Positions 31,155-35,211 of a stretch of DNA of 35,211 nucleotides are shown piece after piece; the stretch's first letter is position 1; every line of letters begins with the position of its first letter. The notes beneath the pieces are model-generated. The model was not told the origin of the DNA and searched no databases. It saw only the letters and a program-made list of their open reading frames with translations. The position numbers were made by a program, and so were the translations under genes. Where the stretch lies: NCBI GenBank assembly GCA_022787565.1, contig JALFVN010000053.1, positions 1-35,211 on the forward strand. Direction: 5' to 3'. Source of the DNA: Clostridiales bacterium (GTDB lineage Bacteria > Bacillota > Clostridia > Oscillospirales > Oscillospiraceae).

Positions 31155-33086
31155 ATGTCTGATCAGATTGAAAAAATTAATCAGGAATATGATGCATCAA
31201 AAATTCAGGTTCTGGAGGGGCTTGAGGCGGTAAGAAAACGTCCGGGCATGTATATTGGCTCCACCTCCTCCTCCGGTCTGCATCATCTTGTTTATGAGAT
31301 CGTGGATAACTCCATCGACGAGGCCCTTGCCGGCTTCTGCGACAGGATCGAGGTAGTCATTGAAGAGGGCGATATTATCCGTGTTACCGACAATGGGCGC
31401 GGTATCCCTGTAGATACCCAGGAGCAGACCGGAAAGTCCGCTCTGGAAGTGGTGTTTACCGTGCTGCACGCCGGCGGCAAGTTCGGCGGCGGAGGCTATA
31501 AGGTTTCCGGCGGTCTGCACGGCGTTGGCGCTTCCGTGGTCAATGCCCTGTCCGAGTGGCTGGAGGTAGAGGTCCACAAGGAAGGCAAAATTTACCGGAT
31601 GCGTTTTTCCCGGGGAGATATTATTCAGCCCATTACCGTTATAGGCAAAACGGACCGCACCGGCACCACCGTCCGCTTCAAGCCGGACCCGGAGATGTTT
31701 GACGACACGGTTTATGATTATGAGATTCTGCATACCCGTATGCAGGAGCAGGCATTCCTCAACGGTGGTCTTACCATTTCCATTGAAGATAAACGCCCCG
31801 GCAAAGAGCAGGGCGAGGCCATGTGCTATAAGGGCGGCATCAGGGAATATGTGAGTTATTTAAACCGCCATAAATCTCCTGTTCATAACGAGGTCATCTA
31901 TCTCAGCGGCACCAAAGGGGATGCCATCGCGGAAATCGCAATGCAGTATAACGACGGCTACAGTGAGACTCTGGTCTCCTTTGCCAACGATATCCACACC
32001 CCCGAGGGCGGTATGCACGAGACCGGCTTCAAAACCGCGCTGACCCGGGTGATCAATGCCTACGGCGCGAAAAACAACATCATCAAGGGCGACGACAAGG
32101 TATCCGGCGAGGATGTGCGCGAGGGCATTACCGCGGTCATCTCCGTCAAGCTGCCGGAGGCCCAGTTTGAGGGACAGACCAAGCAGAAGCTGGGCAATGC
32201 CTATATCCGCACGCTGGTGGACGGCATTGTTTCCGACCAGCTCAGCATCTATTTTGAGGAGCATCCCGCAGCGGCAAAGGCCATTCTGGACAAGGCTATG
32301 ATGGCAAACCGGGCCAGAGAGGCTGCCAGAAGGGCCAAGGAGTCCGTGCGCCGCAAGACCGGTTTGGAATCCGGCCAGATGCCCGATAAGCTGCAGGACT
32401 GCAACGAGCGGGACCCCTCCCTGTGCGAGATCTATATCGTCGAGGGTGACAGCGCCGCAGGCTCTGCCATCCAGGGAAGGGACAGCCGCTTCCAGGCCAT
32501 CCTTGCCATGTGGGGCAAGATGCTGAACGTGGAAAAGGCCAGAGCCGATAAGATATACGGCAATGATAAACTCTATCCGCTGATCGTGGCGCTGGGCGCC
32601 GGCATCGGGGACGAGTTTAATATTGAAAAGCTTCGCTATCATAAGATCATCATTATGGCCGATGCCGATGTGGACGGAAGTCATATCCGCACTTTGCTGC
32701 TCACCTTCTTCTTCCGCTATATGCGCCCGCTCATTGAGCACGGCTATGTGTATTCCGCCGTTCCGCCGCTTTATAAGCTGACCCGGGGCAAGACCCAGCG
32801 GGTGGCCTATTCCGACGAGCAGCGGGATAAGATCAGCGCGGAAATGCGGGCCGATAACCCCAACGCCAAGGTGGATATCTCCCGCTTCAAGGGCCTGGGT
32901 GAGATGGACCCCCACGAGCTCTGGGAGACGACTATGGACCCGGAAAAGCGTTCTCTCCGCCGCATCACCCTGAACGACGCCATCCGGGCGGACCAGATCT
33001 TCACTGTTCTTATGGGCGAAGACGTGGAGCCCAGGCGCGAGTGGATCGAGCAGAACGCAAAATACGTCGTCAACCTGGATATTTGA
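31155..33086 (+). CDS. gyrB: DNA gyrase subunit B
   Basis: GyrB is the ATPase/TOPRIM subunit of gyrase, which introduces negative supercoils with GyrA. The 643-residue protein has the GHKL ATPase ([39 protein letters not shown]), transducer domain, TOPRIM ([11 protein letters not shown] with the catalytic Glu, [15 protein letters not shown] with the DxD Mg site) and C-terminal tail [20 protein letters not shown]. Canonical EGDSAGGSA is EGDSAAGSA here, and PLRGKILNVEKA is [12 protein letters not shown], a variant I associate with Oscillospiraceae. Length is the usual Gram-positive one. GAGG lies upstream of the ATG; gyrA follows 14 bp after the stop. Confidence 0.97.
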   Translation: MSDQIEKINQEYDASKIQVLEGLEAVRKRPGMYIGSTSSSGLHHLVYEIVDNSIDEALAGFCDRIEVVIEEGDIIRVTDNGRGIPVDTQEQTGKSALEVVFTVLHAGGKFGGGGYKVSGGLHGVGASVVNALSEWLEVEVHKEGKIYRMRFSRGDIIQPITVIGKTDRTGTTVRFKPDPEMFDDTVYDYEILHTRMQEQAFLNGGLTISIEDKRPGKEQGEAMCYKGGIREYVSYLNRHKSPVHNEVIYLSGTKGDAIAEIAMQYNDGYSETLVSFANDIHTPEGGMHETGFKTALTRVINAYGAKNNIIKGDDKVSGEDVREGITAVISVKLPEAQFEGQTKQKLGNAYIRTLVDGIVSDQLSIYFEEHPAAAKAILDKAMMANRAREAARRAKESVRRKTGLESGQMPDKLQDCNERDPSLCEIYIVEGDSAAGSAIQGRDSRFQAILAMWGKMLNVEKARADKIYGNDKLYPLIVALGAGIGDEFNIEKLRYHKIIIMADADVDGSHIRTLLLTFFFRYMRPLIEHGYVYSAVPPLYKLTRGKTQRVAYSDEQRDKISAEMRADNPNAKVDISRFKGLGEMDPHELWETTMDPEKRSLRRITLNDAIRADQIFTVLMGEDVEPRREWIEQNAKYVVNLDI

Positions 33087-33100
33087 GGAGCTGAGGTCAT

Positions 33101-35211
33101 ATGGCACATAAAAGAGACTATAAGCCTGAGGATATAGCATTTCCCAATCAGGTAATCACCGAATCCGAGCTGGTAAGCGAAATGCAGACCAGCTATATCG
33201 ACTACGCCATGTCGGTCATCGTGGGCAGAGCCCTGCCCGACGTGCGGGACGGCCTGAAGCCTGTCCACCGGCGTATTCTTTACACCATGTATGAGGGCGG
33301 CCTTACCAGCGACAAGCCCTTCAAAAAATCCGCCACCTGCGTGGGCGACGTGCTGGGTCATTATCACCCCCACGGAGATTCTTCTGTCTACGACGCCATG
33401 GTGCGTCTGGCCCAGGACTTCTCCATGCGCTATATGCTGGTGGACGGCCACGGCAACTTCGGCTCCGTGGACGGCGACCCCCCTGCGGCCTACCGTTATA
33501 CTGAGGCAAGACTGTCCAAAATCTCCAACGAAATGCTGCGGGATATCGACAAGGAAACCGTGGACTGGGACCCCAACTTTGACGAAAGCCGCAAAGAACC
33601 CCGGGTCCTGCCCTCCCGTTTTCCCAATCTGCTGGTCAACGGCTCCAGCGGCATTGCCGTAGGCATGGCCACCAATATCCCGCCCCATAACCTGAAAGAG
33701 GTCATCAACGCCTGTATCTGCGTTCTGGATAACCCGGAGGCCACGCTGAGCGACCTGATGCAGCATATCAGCGGCCCGGACTTCCCCACCCGGGGCATCA
33801 TTATGGGCAGAAGCGGTATTCGCCAGGCCTATGCCACCGGCAGGGGCAGGGTAATCGTCCGTGCCAGGGCTGATTTTGAGGAGTTTGGCCAGAACCGCAC
33901 CCGTATTATCATTACCGAGCTTCCTTATCAGGTGAATAAGCGGCAGCTGATCAAAAATATTGCCGATCAGGTCCACGACAAGCGTCTGGAGGGCATATCC
34001 GACCTGCGCGACGAGACAGACCGCAACGGTATGCGCATTGTTATCGAACTGAAGCGGGACGCCAACCCCCAGGTGGTGCTGAACCGGCTCTATGCCCAGA
34101 CGGCACTGCAGTCCAGCTTCTCTATCAATATGCTGGCCCTGGTCAATAACCAGACCCAGCCCAAAATTCTCTCCCTGCGGCATATTCTGGATGAATATCT
34201 CTCCTTCCAGGAGGAGGTCATTGTCCGCCGGACAAAGTACGACCTGCGCAAGGCCGAGGAGCGGGCACATCTGTTGGAGGGCCTGCTCATCGCCCAGGAC
34301 AACATAGACGAGGTCATCCATATCATCCGCAGCAGCTATGACGACGCAAAGCAGAATCTGATGAAGCGTTTCGGGCTTTCCGATGTACAGGCCCAGGCCA
34401 TCTGCGATATGCGCCTGATCTCCCTCCAAGGTCTGAACCGGGAAAAGCTGGAACAGGAGTACAAGGAGCTTGAGGAGAAGATCCGCTACTATAAGAGCCT
34501 GCTTGCCGATCCCGAGCTGATCAAGGGCGTTTTGAAGGACGAGCTGATCGCCCTGAGAGACAAATTCGGCGATGAGCGCCGGACCGAGATCCAGGATGTG
34601 GCCGACGAGATCGACGTGGAGGATCTGATCGAGGAGGAGCAGTGCGTCTTTACGCTCACGGCCAACGGCTACATCAAGCGTACCCCCGCGAGCGAGTATA
34701 CCGCCCAGAGTAAGGGCGGCATGGGCAAAAAGGGCATCACCACCCGCGAGGAGGACACGGTGGTCGACGTGTTCACCGCCTCGACGCACGACTATATCTT
34801 CTTCTTCACCGACACGGGCAAGGTCTACCGCAAGAAGGGCTATCAGATCCCCGAGAGCGGCAAGACGGCCAAGGGCGTGAACATCGTGAACATCATTCAG
34901 GTCGAGACGGGCGAGCGCGTACAGGCGATGCTGCACTTCCGCGAGCAGACGGAGGAGGAGAAGTACCTCTTCATGACCACGCGCGACGGCACGGTCAAGC
35001 GTCTGGAGGTCTCGGCGCTCCGTAATCTCCGCAACAACGGCATCCGCGCGCTCACGCTCGACGAGGGCGACGAGCTCATCTCCGTCGTCGAGACGAATGG
35101 GCATGACCGCGTGCTCCTTGCGACGCACGACGGACAGGCCGTGTGCTTCGACGAGACGGACGTGCGCGCCATGGGCCGCACCGCCGTCGGTGTGCGCGGC
35201 ATCCGCCTGCG
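33101..35211 (+). CDS. gyrA: DNA gyrase subunit A, 3' end outside window; possibly mosaic
   Basis: GyrA is the cleavage-religation subunit. The open frame starts at ATG 33101 (GAGG upstream) and continues to the window end, about 703 codons, missing the last part of the C-terminal beta-pinwheel. The breakage-reunion domain shows [20 protein letters not shown] with Ser and Asp at the quinolone-determining positions (susceptible-type residues), and [10 protein letters not shown] with the catalytic Tyr. The C-terminal pinwheel starts near residue 510 with [11 protein letters not shown]; blades and the [14 protein letters not shown] segment follow. The protein is continuous, but codon use changes sharply at about 34600-34650: Leu CTG and Thr ACC upstream give way to CTC and ACG downstream. 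See the finding on this point. Confidence 0.95.
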   Translation, partial: MAHKRDYKPEDIAFPNQVITESELVSEMQTSYIDYAMSVIVGRALPDVRDGLKPVHRRILYTMYEGGLTSDKPFKKSATCVGDVLGHYHPHGDSSVYDAMVRLAQDFSMRYMLVDGHGNFGSVDGDPPAAYRYTEARLSKISNEMLRDIDKETVDWDPNFDESRKEPRVLPSRFPNLLVNGSSGIAVGMATNIPPHNLKEVINACICVLDNPEATLSDLMQHISGPDFPTRGIIMGRSGIRQAYATGRGRVIVRARADFEEFGQNRTRIIITELPYQVNKRQLIKNIADQVHDKRLEGISDLRDETDRNGMRIVIELKRDANPQVVLNRLYAQTALQSSFSINMLALVNNQTQPKILSLRHILDEYLSFQEEVIVRRTKYDLRKAEERAHLLEGLLIAQDNIDEVIHIIRSSYDDAKQNLMKRFGLSDVQAQAICDMRLISLQGLNREKLEQEYKELEEKIRYYKSLLADPELIKGVLKDELIALRDKFGDERRTEIQDVADEIDVEDLIEEEQCVFTLTANGYIKRTPASEYTAQSKGGMGKKGITTREEDTVVDVFTASTHDYIFFFTDTGKVYRKKGYQIPESGKTAKGVNIVNIIQVETGERVQAMLHFREQTEEEKYLFMTTRDGTVKRLEVSALRNLRNNGIRALTLDEGDELISVVETNGHDRVLLATHDGQAVCFDETDVRAMGRTAVGVRGIRL

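Noticed and set aside
33366-33425. Quinolone-resistance mutation in gyrA
   Set aside because: The HGDSSVYD segment keeps Ser and Asp at the two main positions, so the sequence is of susceptible type.
32807-35128. A 773-codon open frame on the minus strand opposite gyrB/gyrA
   Set aside because: It is antisense to two unmistakable gyrase genes; its sequence is a His/Val/Leu-rich low-complexity shadow without any domain or RBS.

Overview
The window looks like the replication-origin region of an endospore-forming, low-to-mid GC Gram-positive of class Clostridia, most likely an Oscillospiraceae/Ruminococcaceae-type gut anaerobe. Evidence: a dnaA-dnaN-S4 protein-recF-remB-gyrB-gyrA cluster, a germination protease (gpr) beside rpsT, consensus Soj/Spo0J parS sites, strong AGGAGG-type ribosome binding sites, and a GyrB with the [14 protein letters not shown] variant that I associate with this family (memory, not a search). 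No tRNA, rRNA, CRISPR array, insertion sequence or prophage gene was seen. Coordinates, motif positions and codon tallies were read by hand; no database search was run.

Region by region. 1-3.8 kb (+): 3' end of efp, an acidic zinc-ribbon protein (CD1247-like), a ZIP metal transporter, then a tight rarA - DUF951 - GIY-YIG run; the last gene ends inside a small palindromic repeat element (3769-3971). 3.98-6.7 kb: a threonine-aldolase-like gene (-), diverging from a ferredoxin-domain FrdX-like gene (+) with a perfect 18-bp palindrome between them, then cysE behind a consensus promoter with a CymR-like operator candidate. 6.8-12.2 kb: an accessory-looking cassette with a LysR regulator, a DUF6282 metallohydrolase-like protein and a complete tripartite tricarboxylate transporter (tctC-tctB-tctA), closed by strong terminators. 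12.3-17.1 kb (-): a four-gene potassium uptake operon trkA-trkH-ktrB-ktrA holding two complete systems. 17.3-19.3 kb (+): a PG-binding/LysM/M14 carboxypeptidase and plsY. 19.4-22.2 kb (-): asnS, a diacylglycerol-kinase-like lipid kinase and rpsT. 22.3-35.2 kb (+): gpr, two parS sites, parA-parB, serS, mscL, dnaA, the oriC candidate, dnaN, yaaA, recF, remB, gyrB and a 3'-truncated gyrA.

How they fit together: the right third is the chromosome replication and segregation core (initiator, clamp, gap repair, gyrase, ParABS). The middle holds ion homeostasis (two K+ channels with RCK gating subunits; mscL as the osmotic relief valve further right) and cell-envelope functions. The 6.8-12.2 kb cassette is the best candidate for an uncharacterised pathway: a regulator, a putative hydrolase and a carboxylate importer appear to form one uptake-and-processing unit. 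The most unusual raw signal is an abrupt codon-usage change within gyrA near 34.6 kb, suggesting either intragenic recombination or an assembly chimera at the window edge.
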